Of a DNA stretch of 64,000 nucleotides, positions 1-8,802 are shown in pieces. The stretch's first letter is position 1, and each line of letters begins with the position of its first letter. Both the position numbers and the translations under genes were made by a program. The stretch lies in NCBI GenBank assembly GCA_049889395.1, contig JBMHDM010000031.1, positions 62,001-126,000 of the forward strand. Direction: 5' to 3'. The notes below the pieces were generated by a model that had not been told where the DNA came from, made no database searches, and was given only the letters and a program-made list of their open reading frames with translations. This DNA comes from UBA3537 sp049889395 (GTDB taxonomy: Bacteria; Bacteroidota; Bacteroidia; Flavobacteriales; Flavobacteriaceae).

Positions 1-415
1 AATGAAAATGGCGGGCTTAAACAAGGTCATTTGCGATTTCATTAATTTTACTTTTGAGACCATCTCAAAGGCCAAGCCTCACTGTATAGCTGCTGCATTT
101 ACTTTTGGCAGAGAAGATGTGATACCAGACATGTTTTTACAAATTATAGAGCAGTCTAAAACGGGGGTTAACGATAATCAATACAGCAAATTACTTTATT
201 ACCTAAATAGACATATTGAATTGGATGGAGACGAACATGGACCCATGTCTTTACAAATGATTGACAACTTGTGTGGTAATGATTCTAAAAAATGGGATGA
301 AGTCTTGGAAACTGCCAAAGCAGCGTTGCAACAAAGAATAGCTCTGTGGAACAGTATAGAGAATGCCATTATGAGTCAGCAAAATTCTGTCCAAATGATT
401 GATTCTATAACCTAA
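1..415 (+). CDS. DUF3050 family protein, C-terminal part (5' end outside window)
   Basis: This is the 3' part of a gene that begins before the window; the visible 137 codons are about half the length of DUF3050 proteins as I recall them (roughly 250 residues). The fold of this family is heme-oxygenase-like, and its biochemical role is not established. The recognisable block is the HIELDGDEH segment (visible residues 71-79), whose His and Glu residues are plausible metal ligands, followed by LCGND and a closing helix rich in Ala and Gln. The reading frame is open to the left edge, so the ATG at base 2 is probably internal. A methyltransferase gene follows on the same strand after 41 bases. Confidence 0.75.
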   Translation, partial: MKMAGLNKVICDFINFTFETISKAKPHCIAAAFTFGREDVIPDMFLQIIEQSKTGVNDNQYSKLLYYLNRHIELDGDEHGPMSLQMIDNLCGNDSKKWDEVLETAKAALQQRIALWNSIENAIMSQQNSVQMIDSIT

Positions 416-456
416 TGTTGTAACATTGTTGCCATAATATTTTACAGACGAAAGCT

Positions 457-1224
457 GTGGTCAAATTAATTCTAAAATATATCCCAAGAACAGTCTTAAC
501 AAGATTAAGCTATTTAATAAACCCACTATTGAGAATTTATTTGAGAGGTTCAAATTATACTGACCCCATAGATGGCTCGCATTTTAGACGTTTTCTGCCT
601 TACGGATATAAAACAGTACGACACAATGTGTTGTCACCCTCCACCTATTCATTGGAGAGACACAGGCTATTATGGCTGTTTCTAAAAGACAATACTGATG
701 TACTGACTACCCAAAAAAAAATACTTCATTTTGCACCAGAGCAAGCGTTTTACAAACGCTTCAAAGCCATGAAACATCTGAATTACACAACTACAGATTT
801 GAACTCTCCTCTGGCAGATGTCAAAGCCGATATCTGCAACTTACCCTTTGAGTCAGATTCTTATGATTTGATATTGTGTAATCACGTTCTGGAACATATT
901 CCAAACGATCGAAAAGCCATGATGGAACTCTACAGGGTAATGAAACCTGGCGGAATGGGTATCTTTCAAATACCTCTAGATATGAATCGTCAAAAAACTT
1001 TTGAAGATCCAACCATTACTAACAAGAAAGAACGTGCTGAAATATTTGGCCAATATGATCATGTTAGAATATATGGAATGGATTATTTTAAAAGATTGGA
1101 ACAATGCGGATTTAAGGTTGAAAAAGTAGATCACACCAAGACTATTTCTGACGAAGACATAAAAAAATATTGTATAAGCAAAGGAGAATTATTACCTGTT
1201 GTGTATAAACCGCTGAAAGGTTAA
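457..1224 (+). CDS. class I SAM-dependent methyltransferase with degenerate zinc ribbon
   Basis: A 255-residue protein starting at GTG. The C-terminal two thirds is a Rossmann methyltransferase: HFAPE at 91-95 stands at the SAM-binding loop, D114 is the likely ribose-binding acid, and NHVLEH (142-147) with KPGG further on is typical of Methyltransf_11 members. The N-terminal segment (34-63) aligns with a region where relatives, from memory, carry CPxC...CPxC before SLERHRLLW. Here the positions read DPID and SPST, so no zinc site is possible. The substrate is unknown; relatives often occur near glycan genes. The stop codon interlocks with that of convergent apbE in a shared TTAA. Confidence 0.8.
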   Translation: MVKLILKYIPRTVLTRLSYLINPLLRIYLRGSNYTDPIDGSHFRRFLPYGYKTVRHNVLSPSTYSLERHRLLWLFLKDNTDVLTTQKKILHFAPEQAFYKRFKAMKHLNYTTTDLNSPLADVKADICNLPFESDSYDLILCNHVLEHIPNDRKAMMELYRVMKPGGMGIFQIPLDMNRQKTFEDPTITNKKERAEIFGQYDHVRIYGMDYFKRLEQCGFKVEKVDHTKTISDEDIKKYCISKGELLPVVYKPLKG

Positions 1225-2183
1225 AAGTCATTAAATGACTTGTAAATCAAGTCATTATCACCAGTATCATAAACAATAAAAACTCTCAAAAAAGGACGCT
1301 TTTTTAGAAAGTTAGTCAAGATGTTCAGTGGCATGGTTTGAAGTGCGGTTGCATAGGCGTCTGCGGTCATACAATCTTTTGCAATAACTGAAACACTTAA
1401 AATATTGGTACGACTAGGATATCCTGTTTTGGTGTCAATAATGTGAGTATATCGTCGGCCATTTTCATCAATTTTAAATTTCCTGTAGGTCCCCGAGGTT
1501 GCCATCGATTCATTATTCAATGTCACGGTATCTACAAATTTCAAATCACTATCAAGATCAGGATTTTGAACCCCAACGACCCAAGGGGCTCTTTTTTGAG
1601 TATTGATGCCCTTGCAGCGTATCTCGCCACCAATTTCTATCAAATAGTGTTTAATATTATTAAACTCTAAAAATTTTGCAACAACATCTACTCCGTATCC
1701 TTTTGCTATGGCATTGAAGTCCAGTTGTGTAAGTTTGGGTTTTACAATTTTCGTCTCTTTTAATTGTACTTTTTCTAGACCCACATGCGTCATTAATCTA
1801 TTAATTTTTAGACTGTCAAGCTGTTCAATAGTTCCTTTTGGGCCAAAATCCCAAGCATTAACAACTGCTCCAATGGTGGGGTCAAAGGCGCCATTAGTAT
1901 CTTCAAAAATTGATTTTGAACTCAAAAAAACGGTTTTGAAATGAACATCTACTAAAGCACTATCAGATTTGTTTACTGTTGATATTATTGAGTTGGGTCT
2001 ATAAGTGGACATAGAGGTATTGATCTCTTCAAATAGTAGATCGAATTCTTGAGATAAATCTCTGTTTCCGTCATAAATAATACTGTAGGTCGTTCCAAAG
2101 ATAGCACCTGAAATACGATGCTGAGAGGATTCATCACAACTCATTATAAAAATGAAAAAGGCGACTAAAAACAGTTTTTTCAT
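1221..2183 (-). CDS. apbE: FAD:protein FMN transferase, lipoprotein
   Basis: A 320-residue ApbE. It transfers FMN from FAD onto a threonine of target proteins, here most likely NqrB and NqrC encoded just upstream. The signal peptide ends in an IMSC lipobox with C16, so the enzyme should be a lipoprotein facing the periplasm. Family blocks are present: FDPTIG at 100-105 with AWDFGP after it, KGYGVD at 161-166, HIIDTKTG at 247-254 and ADAYATALQ at 274-282. It lies 10 bases downstream of a small unknown gene and a terminator separates both from nqrF, so the pair may be transcribed separately from the nqr operon. Confidence 0.95.
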   Translation of the reverse strand: MKKLFLVAFFIFIMSCDESSQHRISGAIFGTTYSIIYDGNRDLSQEFDLLFEEINTSMSTYRPNSIISTVNKSDSALVDVHFKTVFLSSKSIFEDTNGAFDPTIGAVVNAWDFGPKGTIEQLDSLKINRLMTHVGLEKVQLKETKIVKPKLTQLDFNAIAKGYGVDVVAKFLEFNNIKHYLIEIGGEIRCKGINTQKRAPWVVGVQNPDLDSDLKFVDTVTLNNESMATSGTYRKFKIDENGRRYTHIIDTKTGYPSRTNILSVSVIAKDCMTADAYATALQTMPLNILTNFLKKRPFLRVFIVYDTGDNDLIYKSFNDF

Positions 2184-2193
2184 AAAAAAAAGA

Positions 2194-2571
2194 TTAGTTT
2201 AGATTGGATTCTATAACCTGGATACCGTTGTACTCCATCAAATAATCTTCGTCTAAATATATCGGTAAATCTTCTCCATTTGGATTACCAAGTGCTACAC
2301 CAGCGTAAAGAACTTTAGCTTCTTTCTCAAAAGCATGTTTTTTGAATGTTTCCATCCGAACCACGTCATAGTTATTTGGATTTTCTGGTAATTTGACCAC
2401 CCTTACTATGACAAAAAAATACTGATTATTTTTATCAATACAAATAAACTGTGGGTGTTTCTTTAGTTGGCTATTGATGGCAACAAATTCGAAGCCACGG
2501 GCTTCCAAATCTTTTCCAACATGATTCATCCCTAGGTTATGAAGTTCTTGTTTTGAAAGTGCTTTCGGCAT
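2194..2571 (-). CDS. small conserved protein between nqrF and apbE, function unknown
   Basis: About 125 residues when started at the ATG at 2571 (MPKALSKQEL). An upstream in-frame start would run into the terminator hairpin at 2585-2615, so the downstream ATG is preferred. No signal peptide, membrane segment or cofactor motif is visible. The N-terminus reads as a short helical segment (LHNLGMNHVGKDLEARG) followed by alternating strands (FVAINSQL, YFFVIVRVV). I have seen relatives labelled as NQR subunit F because of their position, but it has none of the NqrF motifs. Location between nqrF and apbE suggests, but does not show, a role in NQR assembly. Confidence 0.75.
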   Translation of the reverse strand: MPKALSKQELHNLGMNHVGKDLEARGFEFVAINSQLKKHPQFICIDKNNQYFFVIVRVVKLPENPNNYDVVRMETFKKHAFEKEAKVLYAGVALGNPNGEDLPIYLDEDYLMEYNGIQVIESNLN

Positions 2572-2575
2572 AGTG

Positions 2576-2583
2576 CAAAAATA
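2576..2583 (-). promoter_or_regulatory. possible TAnnTTTG promoter element before the small nqr-linked gene
   Basis: The minus strand reads TATTTTTG, a perfect match to the flavobacterial -7 element, ending only 4 bases before the ATG at 2571. It would give a leaderless or nearly leaderless mRNA. No TTG lies at the usual 17-23 base distance, so the call is tentative. Confidence 0.35.
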
Positions 2584-2584
2584 C

Positions 2585-2615
2585 AAAAAGCCCAACACAA
2601 GTGTTGGGCTTTTTT
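2585..2615 (-). terminator. Rho-independent terminator after nqrF
   Basis: A long perfect inverted repeat (AAAAAGCCCAAC with its complement, loop about CAAG) flanked by A and T runs lies directly behind the nqrF stop codon. It reads as an intrinsic terminator in the minus direction and marks the end of the nqrABCDEF transcript. Confidence 0.85.
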
Positions 2616-2634
2616 CGTTAATAGAAGTATAATT

Positions 2635-3945
2635 TTATCCACCAAAATCATCAAATCGAATATGTTCATCTGGTATCCCAAAGTCTTCCCCCATTTTCTG
2701 AACCGCTTTGTTCATTAGTGGTGGGCCACAGAAATACAACTCAATATCTTCTGGCGTTTCATGATGATTTAAATAATTGTCGATCACACAATTGTGTATA
2801 AAGCCAACAAAACCGTCTCCTGGTGCATCAATATTTTCTTTGACTTTCCAGTTGTCTTCTTCTAACGGTTCGGAAAGAGCCAAATAAAATTTGAAATTAG
2901 GAAAATCTTGTTCAAGTTGTTGGAAGTGATCTAAATAGAACAGCTCTCTTTTAGATCGGCCACCGTACCAATAAGTTACCTTACGACCAGTTTTGAGGGT
3001 TTTGAACAAATGATACAAATGCGATCGCATCGGAGCCATTCCAGCACCACCACCGACATATAGCATCTCAGACTCACTTTCGTTGATGAAGAACTCGCCG
3101 TAAGGTCCAGAAATGGTGACCTTATCGCCCGGTTTTTGAGCAAAAATATAAGAAGAGGCTACCCCTGGGTTGACATCCATCCAAGTATTTTTAGAGCGAT
3201 CCCATGGTGGGGTTGCGATACGGACATTCAGCATGATCTCACGGCCTTCGGCAGGGTACGAAGCCATGGAATAGGCCCGTTCGACAGTCTCAGAATTTTT
3301 CATCGTTAAAGGCCAAAGGCCAAATTTGTCCCATTCTGCTTGGAATTTTTTCGGATCATCGTGTTCCTCTGGGTGTGCTGTAATATCGATATCTTGATAA
3401 TTTATTTCACAAGGTGGTATTTCAATTTGAATATACCCACCTGCTTTATATCCCATATCTTCTGGGATTTCAACAACAAATTCTTTGATAAAAGAGGCTA
3501 CGTTATAATTTCTTACTACCGTCGCTTCCCATTTTTTAATACCAAAAACTTCTTCAGGAATCGTGATTTCCATGTCTTGTTTAACCTTTACTTGGCAGGA
3601 TAAACGGGCACCACCTTGTAATTCTTTTCTAGAAAAATGGGGCGTTTCGGTGGGAAGAGCCTCACCGCCACCAGAAAGTACATGACATTCACATTGAATA
3701 CAGGTACCTCCACCGCCACAAGCCGATGGTAGAAATATTTTCTGGTTTCCGAGTGTGGACAATAAAGTTCCTCCAGATGCGACTTCAATTTCCCGCTCAC
3801 CATTAATGAGTATTTTAACTGGTCCAGATGGAGATAATTTTTGTTTTACAAACAATAATAAACTGACTAATAATAATGCTATGACTAGAAATGCTACTAC
3901 TGTTGCTATTATAGTTCCTGATGTTCCTGCGGCTAAAATCAACAT
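2635..3945 (-). CDS. nqrF: Na+-translocating NADH:quinone reductase subunit F
   Basis: A 436-residue NADH-oxidising subunit of the NQR complex. One N-terminal membrane helix (about 11-34) is followed by a ferredoxin domain with [2Fe-2S] ligands C76, C82, C85 and C117. The FAD-binding motif RAYS is at 223-226, the NADH-binding glycine loop VGGGAGMAP at about 297-305 and the CGPP motif near the C-terminus. Electrons enter here from NADH and pass through FAD and the iron-sulfur centre to the NqrC, NqrB, NqrD and NqrE cofactors. It is last in the nqr operon, 2 bases after nqrE, and is followed by a strong terminator. Confidence 0.98.
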   Translation of the reverse strand: MLILAAGTSGTIIATVVAFLVIALLLVSLLLFVKQKLSPSGPVKILINGEREIEVASGGTLLSTLGNQKIFLPSACGGGGTCIQCECHVLSGGGEALPTETPHFSRKELQGGARLSCQVKVKQDMEITIPEEVFGIKKWEATVVRNYNVASFIKEFVVEIPEDMGYKAGGYIQIEIPPCEINYQDIDITAHPEEHDDPKKFQAEWDKFGLWPLTMKNSETVERAYSMASYPAEGREIMLNVRIATPPWDRSKNTWMDVNPGVASSYIFAQKPGDKVTISGPYGEFFINESESEMLYVGGGAGMAPMRSHLYHLFKTLKTGRKVTYWYGGRSKRELFYLDHFQQLEQDFPNFKFYLALSEPLEEDNWKVKENIDAPGDGFVGFIHNCVIDNYLNHHETPEDIELYFCGPPLMNKAVQKMGEDFGIPDEHIRFDDFGG

Positions 3946-3947
3946 AT

Positions 3948-4655
3948 TTAATTGAGGGTTTTAGTTTCGTTTTCTTTCTTTTGTTCAATAGAGGTTAATT
4001 CAGAAACTACTTCTGTTGTATCTTCAGTTTCTTCATCTCCACCGGTTAGCATACCGCCAAAACTCATAAAACCAATGGCCATGAGCCCTGTTATGATAAA
4101 CGTTATACCCAATCCTCTCAATGGACCAGGGACACTTGAATATCTGATTTTTTCTCTAATAGCAGCTATTGCTAGAATGGCTAAAAACCATCCAATACCA
4201 GAGCCTAGCCCGTATACTGTTGCCAACCCTAACGTGGCAATTTCTCTGGACTGCATAAAAAGTGATCCACCCAAAATGGCGCAGTTTACAGCAATTAACG
4301 GCAGAAAAATTCCCAATGAATTATACAATGATGGTGAAAATTTTTCGACAATAATTTCAACCAATTGCACCATGGTTGCTATTGTGGCAATAAACATGAT
4401 AAATGACAAGAAGCTCAAATCGTAAGCTGCGAAATCTTCCCCTAACCAGGAAAGGGCTCCAGGTTTCAAAATGTATTGATCCAATAACCAGTTTAGCGGA
4501 ACGGTTACTAGAAGTACAAAAATAACAGCTGCTCCAAGTCCAACTGCAGTTGATACTTTTTTTGACACGGCAAGATATGAACACATTCCAAGGAATGTGG
4601 CAAAAACCATGTTATCGATAAAGATTGATTTAAAAAATAACTCTAAATATTCCAT
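3948..4655 (-). CDS. nqrE: Na+-translocating NADH:quinone reductase subunit E
   Basis: A 235-residue integral membrane subunit with six predicted helices. C25 (in GMCSYL) and C125 (in VNCAIL) correspond to the cysteines that, with those of NqrD, hold the intramembrane iron-sulfur cluster in the Vibrio complex. The protein is about 35 residues longer than typical NqrE; the extra part is an acidic and lysine-rich C-terminal tail after the last helix (GGDEETEDTTEVV onward). The gene lies 7 bases after nqrD and 2 bases before nqrF, so it is clearly co-transcribed. Confidence 0.97.
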   Translation of the reverse strand: MEYLELFFKSIFIDNMVFATFLGMCSYLAVSKKVSTAVGLGAAVIFVLLVTVPLNWLLDQYILKPGALSWLGEDFAAYDLSFLSFIMFIATIATMVQLVEIIVEKFSPSLYNSLGIFLPLIAVNCAILGGSLFMQSREIATLGLATVYGLGSGIGWFLAILAIAAIREKIRYSSVPGPLRGLGITFIITGLMAIGFMSFGGMLTGGDEETEDTTEVVSELTSIEQKKENETKTLN

Positions 4656-4662
4656 ATTATCC

Positions 4663-5307
4663 TTAGTCTTCGATTAGTGCTTTGTTTCTACTGCGCTGTA
4701 CCCATATAATCAGTCCAACAACAATGAGTGCCATTGGAGAAAGTAACATAAATCCATTATTTTCGTACCCAATAGAATACAGCCCTGTTTTTTCGATTGG
4801 ATCGCCTAATACTTTGATGCCTAATAATGTTCCTGATCCTAATAATTCTCTGAAAAATCCCACAATAATTAATATGACACCATATCCTGCGGCATTTCCA
4901 ATTCCATCAAGAAATGATCGCCATGGGCCATTCCCCAAGGCAAAAGCTTCAAATCGTCCCATGATAATACAATTGGTGATGATTAATCCGACGAAAACAG
5001 ACAATTCTTTACTCAGCTCATAGGCAAAAGCTTTTAGTACCAAGTCTACAATAATTACCAAAGCGGCAACCACGGTCAATTGAACAATAATTCGAATTTT
5101 GGAGGGTATAATATTTCTGATCAATGATATAACGACATTCCCAACTCCCATTACGAAAAGTACTGATATGGACATTACTATTGAAGCCTTGAGTTGAGCT
5201 GTAATGGCCAATGCTGAACATATCCCAAGAACTTGAATTGTTATGGGGTTATTGTCTGCGAGTGGATCTAATATTAATTTACTGTCTTTTTTTGATAAAA
5301 GTCCCAT
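4663..5307 (-). CDS. nqrD: Na+-translocating NADH:quinone reductase subunit D
   Basis: A 214-residue membrane subunit, homologous to NqrE and inverted relative to it in the membrane in known structures. C30 (GICSAL) and C113 (TNCIIMGR) are the conserved cysteines for the shared intramembrane [2Fe-2S] cluster. The GRFEAFA block after C113 is characteristic of NqrD/RnfE. The size is standard. It sits 5 bases downstream of nqrC and 7 bases upstream of nqrE in the operon. Confidence 0.97.
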   Translation of the reverse strand: MGLLSKKDSKLILDPLADNNPITIQVLGICSALAITAQLKASIVMSISVLFVMGVGNVVISLIRNIIPSKIRIIVQLTVVAALVIIVDLVLKAFAYELSKELSVFVGLIITNCIIMGRFEAFALGNGPWRSFLDGIGNAAGYGVILIIVGFFRELLGSGTLLGIKVLGDPIEKTGLYSIGYENNGFMLLSPMALIVVGLIIWVQRSRNKALIED

Positions 5308-5312
5308 TTGGT

Positions 5313-6056
5313 TTAGTTAGTTAATGATTTAAAGTAGGGTACATATAGTTTTAATTCTGATTTAATCATCGCGGCAACACCATCACCAGTGATTGTTGCA
5401 CCAGCAATAGCATCGACTTCATAATCTGTTTTATTCAAATTTTTGGGGTCTGCATTGCTTTTTGATACCGTAATTCCTTTAAAGTTACCATTCTCCATGA
5501 GATGTTCACCAATAAAATCATCCATAAAGAAACGTTCTTTAATGTTTGCGCCTAATCCAGGAGTTTCTGCCTTGTGATCAAAATAAGCTCCTTGAATAAT
5601 CATATTCTCGTCCATGGCTACATAGGCCCATATGGCATCCCAAAGACCTTTTCCTAGAATGGGTGCGATGTAATATGTTTGTCCTTCTTTTTCTCCAATG
5701 AAAAGTGGTAATTTTCGCTCAAGTCCTGCTTTAGCATTCGATTGTTGTTTTTTTACATCAATCAAGTAAGCATCGTCAGAGGTTGAGATATTGGAACCTT
5801 GAATAACAACTTGTTCTTTGATGTATTGCTTAAAAAGTTCAGGTGCTTTGTCTGTAGAGACAAAATTGGCACTACTTCCTTCGTTTTCATTAATCCCCAT
5901 GGCATATAGGATATTTTGCTGCTTTTCAAGACGTTTATTGATATCAATATTGGGGGCCAAACTTGATGCCGTAAAAGCCAATAGTGATCCAACAACAATA
6001 ACCATGCCTGTGGCAAATAATATGGTGTAGAGGTTTGTTTCAGTGTTTGTACTCAT
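5313..6056 (-). CDS. nqrC: Na+-translocating NADH:quinone reductase subunit C (FMN-binding)
   Basis: A 247-residue subunit with one N-terminal membrane helix (about 10-34) and a periplasmic FMN-binding domain. The expected covalent FMN site is T221 in the stretch D-A-I-A-G-A-T-I-T (215-223). Most NqrC proteins have Ser where this one has A218 three residues before the threonine; the Asp six residues before, important for ApbE recognition, is kept. The gene lies 3 bases after nqrB and 5 bases before nqrD. ApbE, encoded at 1221-2183, is the likely modifying enzyme. Confidence 0.97.
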   Translation of the reverse strand: MSTNTETNLYTILFATGMVIVVGSLLAFTASSLAPNIDINKRLEKQQNILYAMGINENEGSSANFVSTDKAPELFKQYIKEQVVIQGSNISTSDDAYLIDVKKQQSNAKAGLERKLPLFIGEKEGQTYYIAPILGKGLWDAIWAYVAMDENMIIQGAYFDHKAETPGLGANIKERFFMDDFIGEHLMENGNFKGITVSKSNADPKNLNKTDYEVDAIAGATITGDGVAAMIKSELKLYVPYFKSLTN

Positions 6057-6059
6057 GAG

Positions 6060-7265
6060 TTATGCTGTTTTAACTTTTAAACGTTTCATACGTTTTTTGA
6101 CATTCCCTTGAACCACATAATGGTCGATTGTTGGCGCGAAAACATTCATTAAAAGTATGGCTAAAAATACACCCTCTGGGTAGGCTGGATTGAAAACCCG
6201 GATCATAATTGAAATAAAACCAATCAAAAATCCATAAATCCACTTTCCTTTGTTGGTTTGTGCTGCTGTTACAGGATCTGTTGCCATGTAGACTGCCCCA
6301 AACAAGATGCTTCCTATAATCAAGTGTTGCCAAAATGGCACACTCATCAGTCCATAAAATTTACTAGATGAAGAAATAATCCCCGCATCGACAACACCAT
6401 TAAATATGAGTCCCATTACCAGGGCTCCAAAAACAGTACTAAGCATAATTCTCCAACTTCCAACTTTGGTGAAAATCAAAAACAATGCTCCGAAAATGAT
6501 GAGTAATTTTGAAGTTTCTCCAATAGAGCCAGGGATAATTCCATAAAACATATCTGCAAAACTGTAGGCTATTTCTTGGTTTTGGGCATAGCTTCCTAAT
6601 ATTGTTTCTCCAGAGATAGCATCGGCTGTGCCTGCACGTTCTACCGCGCCATGAACCCATACTTTATCTCCACTCATCCATGTTGGATAAGCAAAAAAGA
6701 GAAAAGCTCGTATGGTTAAAGCTGGATTTAAAATATTCATTCCAGTTCCACCAAATACTTCTTTTCCAATGACAACCCCAAATGCTACGGCTACGGCTAG
6801 CATCCAGAGGGGTAAATCTACAGGGACGATCAGCGGAACTAACATACCTGTGACCAAGTAACCTTCTTCAACTTCGTGTCCTTTGATGACGGCAAATATG
6901 AATTCTATCAACAGCCCAACTCCGTAGGAAACAGCCAATAATGGTAATATTTTCCAGGCACCAACAATGAAGTTATCTAATGTCCAGAATGTACTACCCA
7001 AAAAACCTTGGGAGGCTTCGATTGATCCCAAAGCCAAATAGTGTTGATAACCTGCGTTAAACATTCCAAAAATTAAACATGGAACCATAGCCATAATGAC
7101 CGTATTCATGGTTCGTTTTAAATCATCAGCTGCTTTAATATGAGTTCCGCCATGTGTGGTTTCATTTGGCATATACAAAAAGGTGTGAATGGCATTGAAC
7201 GCAGGAGCCATTTTAGTTCCTTTATATTTCTGCTTTAGATTGTGTAAATTTGATTTTAAACCCAT
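6060..7265 (-). CDS. nqrB: Na+-translocating NADH:quinone reductase subunit B
   Basis: A 401-residue polytopic subunit that carries covalently bound FMN, riboflavin and the Na+ path in the characterised complex. The FMN-accepting residue should be T221 in D-A-I-S-G-E-T (215-221); Vibrio has SGAT, so the residue before the threonine is Glu here. The GMNILNPA motif (175-182) is conserved. Roughly ten hydrophobic helices are visible. It follows nqrA after 28 bases and precedes nqrC by 3 bases. Confidence 0.97.
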   Translation of the reverse strand: MGLKSNLHNLKQKYKGTKMAPAFNAIHTFLYMPNETTHGGTHIKAADDLKRTMNTVIMAMVPCLIFGMFNAGYQHYLALGSIEASQGFLGSTFWTLDNFIVGAWKILPLLAVSYGVGLLIEFIFAVIKGHEVEEGYLVTGMLVPLIVPVDLPLWMLAVAVAFGVVIGKEVFGGTGMNILNPALTIRAFLFFAYPTWMSGDKVWVHGAVERAGTADAISGETILGSYAQNQEIAYSFADMFYGIIPGSIGETSKLLIIFGALFLIFTKVGSWRIMLSTVFGALVMGLIFNGVVDAGIISSSSKFYGLMSVPFWQHLIIGSILFGAVYMATDPVTAAQTNKGKWIYGFLIGFISIMIRVFNPAYPEGVFLAILLMNVFAPTIDHYVVQGNVKKRMKRLKVKTA

Positions 7266-7293
7266 TTGTTTTGTTTAGTTTTAAAATGAACTG

Positions 7294-8649
7294 TTATCCA
7301 ATTTCTTTAATCATAAGGTCTAATCCTTCTCGAATTATTTTTTGGTGAGGCTGCTTTGACACACAAACAAACTCTGTTAGTGCAAAGTCTTCTGGTGCCA
7401 ATTCATACATTCCCAAAGCCTCCATCTCATCTAAGTCTTTATACATGCAGGCTTTCAAGACTTGTAGTGGATAAATATCTAGGGGAAATACTTCTTCATA
7501 AGATCCGGTTAATACAAAAGCTCGGTGTTCGCCGTTGGTATTGGTATTGAGATCGAATTTCTTTTTTGGAGTCAACCATGAAAAGGTAAGTGCCCTTGAT
7601 GTTGATACTTTATCGAAAACAGGTTTGTTCCACCCAAAAAATTCATAATCGTCTCCTTCGGGAATAACGGTAATGACATCGCTGTAAAAATCTAAATAAC
7701 CATCGGGTTTAATTTCTTTGCCTGTAAGTACATTACCTGAAATAATACGGACGTGGGCATCTTTTTGTATACCACGATCGTAAATCATGGTCGACACTTC
7801 ACTTCCAATTCTAGTCGTTAGGTAGCGTGGTTCTTGGATTTGAGATCCAGCTAAAGCAACAACGCGTTCAGCATTAAATTTTCCCGTTAGTAGCAACTCT
7901 CCAATAATCACCAAATCGTGTGGTGCTACCGTCCAGACGGTTTCTCCCTTGTTGATAGGATCTAATCTGTTAATCATAGTTCCAACATTACCCGATGGAT
8001 GAGGACCAGATATACGGTGCGTCGTAATATTTTCCAGATTGGTGAATGGTGAGTGAACGTCTTTTGGCACCCCTACATGTATACTTCCATCTGTTAGTTT
8101 GGATAGGGCTGTGACGGCAGCTTGGAGTTCGTTTTCCTTTCCTTTAAGTGTAAAATTATAATCTGCTGCCAATGGTGCTGTAGCATGAGCAGATATAAAA
8201 ATGGACTTTGGTCTGCAGCTTGGGTTGGCGATAATGTCGTAAGGCCTTTGCTTTATAAATGCCCAGCATCCAGAAGCCAACAGAACACTAATAATATCCT
8301 GATCTTTGGCGCTTTCCAATTTTAATTTTTTGTGAGATACAAAGCTGATTGTTTTGTCCGCTTTTATTTTAATTTCTGTGATGCGCCTTTTTTCAGCTCT
8401 AGTCACTTCGATAACTTCGCCAGAAACTGGAGAGACAAATTTTACATCCTCGTTAGATTTGTCAAAAAATAAGGCTTCTCCTGCCTTTACTTTTTGACCT
8501 ACTTTGACGACTAATTTGGGGATTATTCCATGAAAATCTTCTGGTCTGATGGCGTAAAAGTTGCTTTTTATTGCATCCGTTTTAGTTGGGACAGCTGCTC
8601 CTACTAATCTGATATCAAGACCTTTTTTTATACGAATGTCTTTGGACAT
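7294..8649 (-). CDS. nqrA: Na+-translocating NADH:quinone reductase subunit A
   Basis: A 451-residue cytoplasmic-side subunit, first gene of the nqr operon. It starts MSKDIRIKKGLDI, which matches the usual N-terminus of the family, and contains the barrel-sandwich hybrid region (KVGQKVKAGEALFFD, about 48-62) and the SLBB-like region. NqrA is near the quinone-binding site. It has no membrane helix. Transcription should begin at the TAnnTTTG element at 8688-8695, 38 bases upstream of the ATG. Confidence 0.97.
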   Translation of the reverse strand: MSKDIRIKKGLDIRLVGAAVPTKTDAIKSNFYAIRPEDFHGIIPKLVVKVGQKVKAGEALFFDKSNEDVKFVSPVSGEVIEVTRAEKRRITEIKIKADKTISFVSHKKLKLESAKDQDIISVLLASGCWAFIKQRPYDIIANPSCRPKSIFISAHATAPLAADYNFTLKGKENELQAAVTALSKLTDGSIHVGVPKDVHSPFTNLENITTHRISGPHPSGNVGTMINRLDPINKGETVWTVAPHDLVIIGELLLTGKFNAERVVALAGSQIQEPRYLTTRIGSEVSTMIYDRGIQKDAHVRIISGNVLTGKEIKPDGYLDFYSDVITVIPEGDDYEFFGWNKPVFDKVSTSRALTFSWLTPKKKFDLNTNTNGEHRAFVLTGSYEEVFPLDIYPLQVLKACMYKDLDEMEALGMYELAPEDFALTEFVCVSKQPHQKIIREGLDLMIKEIG

Positions 8650-8687
8650 ATGACTTTGGTTGTTGGTAATTGGATCTTAAATTCGTG

Positions 8688-8720
8688 CAAATTTACAAAT
8701 TAAAAGTGCATTTCACACAA
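8688..8720 (-). promoter_or_regulatory. promoter of the nqr operon
   Basis: The minus strand carries TAAATTTG (8688-8695), a perfect TAnnTTTG element, with TTG (8718-8720) 22 bases upstream, inside the spacing range known for Bacteroidota. It faces nqrA and lies in the 153-base divergent gap shared with the DUF5103 gene. Confidence 0.7.
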
Positions 8721-8802
8721 CATTTAAATGGATTTTTTTTGTTAAAATTTAAACGATTTAAGTCCCATAATTTTAATTATATTTACTGTTTTGTAAATTG
8801 TA

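Noticed and set aside
3952..4425. A 157-codon plus-strand ORF opposite nqrE.
   Set aside because: It is a shadow of nqrE; the composition (Ser/Pro/Asn runs) mirrors hydrophobic codons on the other strand.
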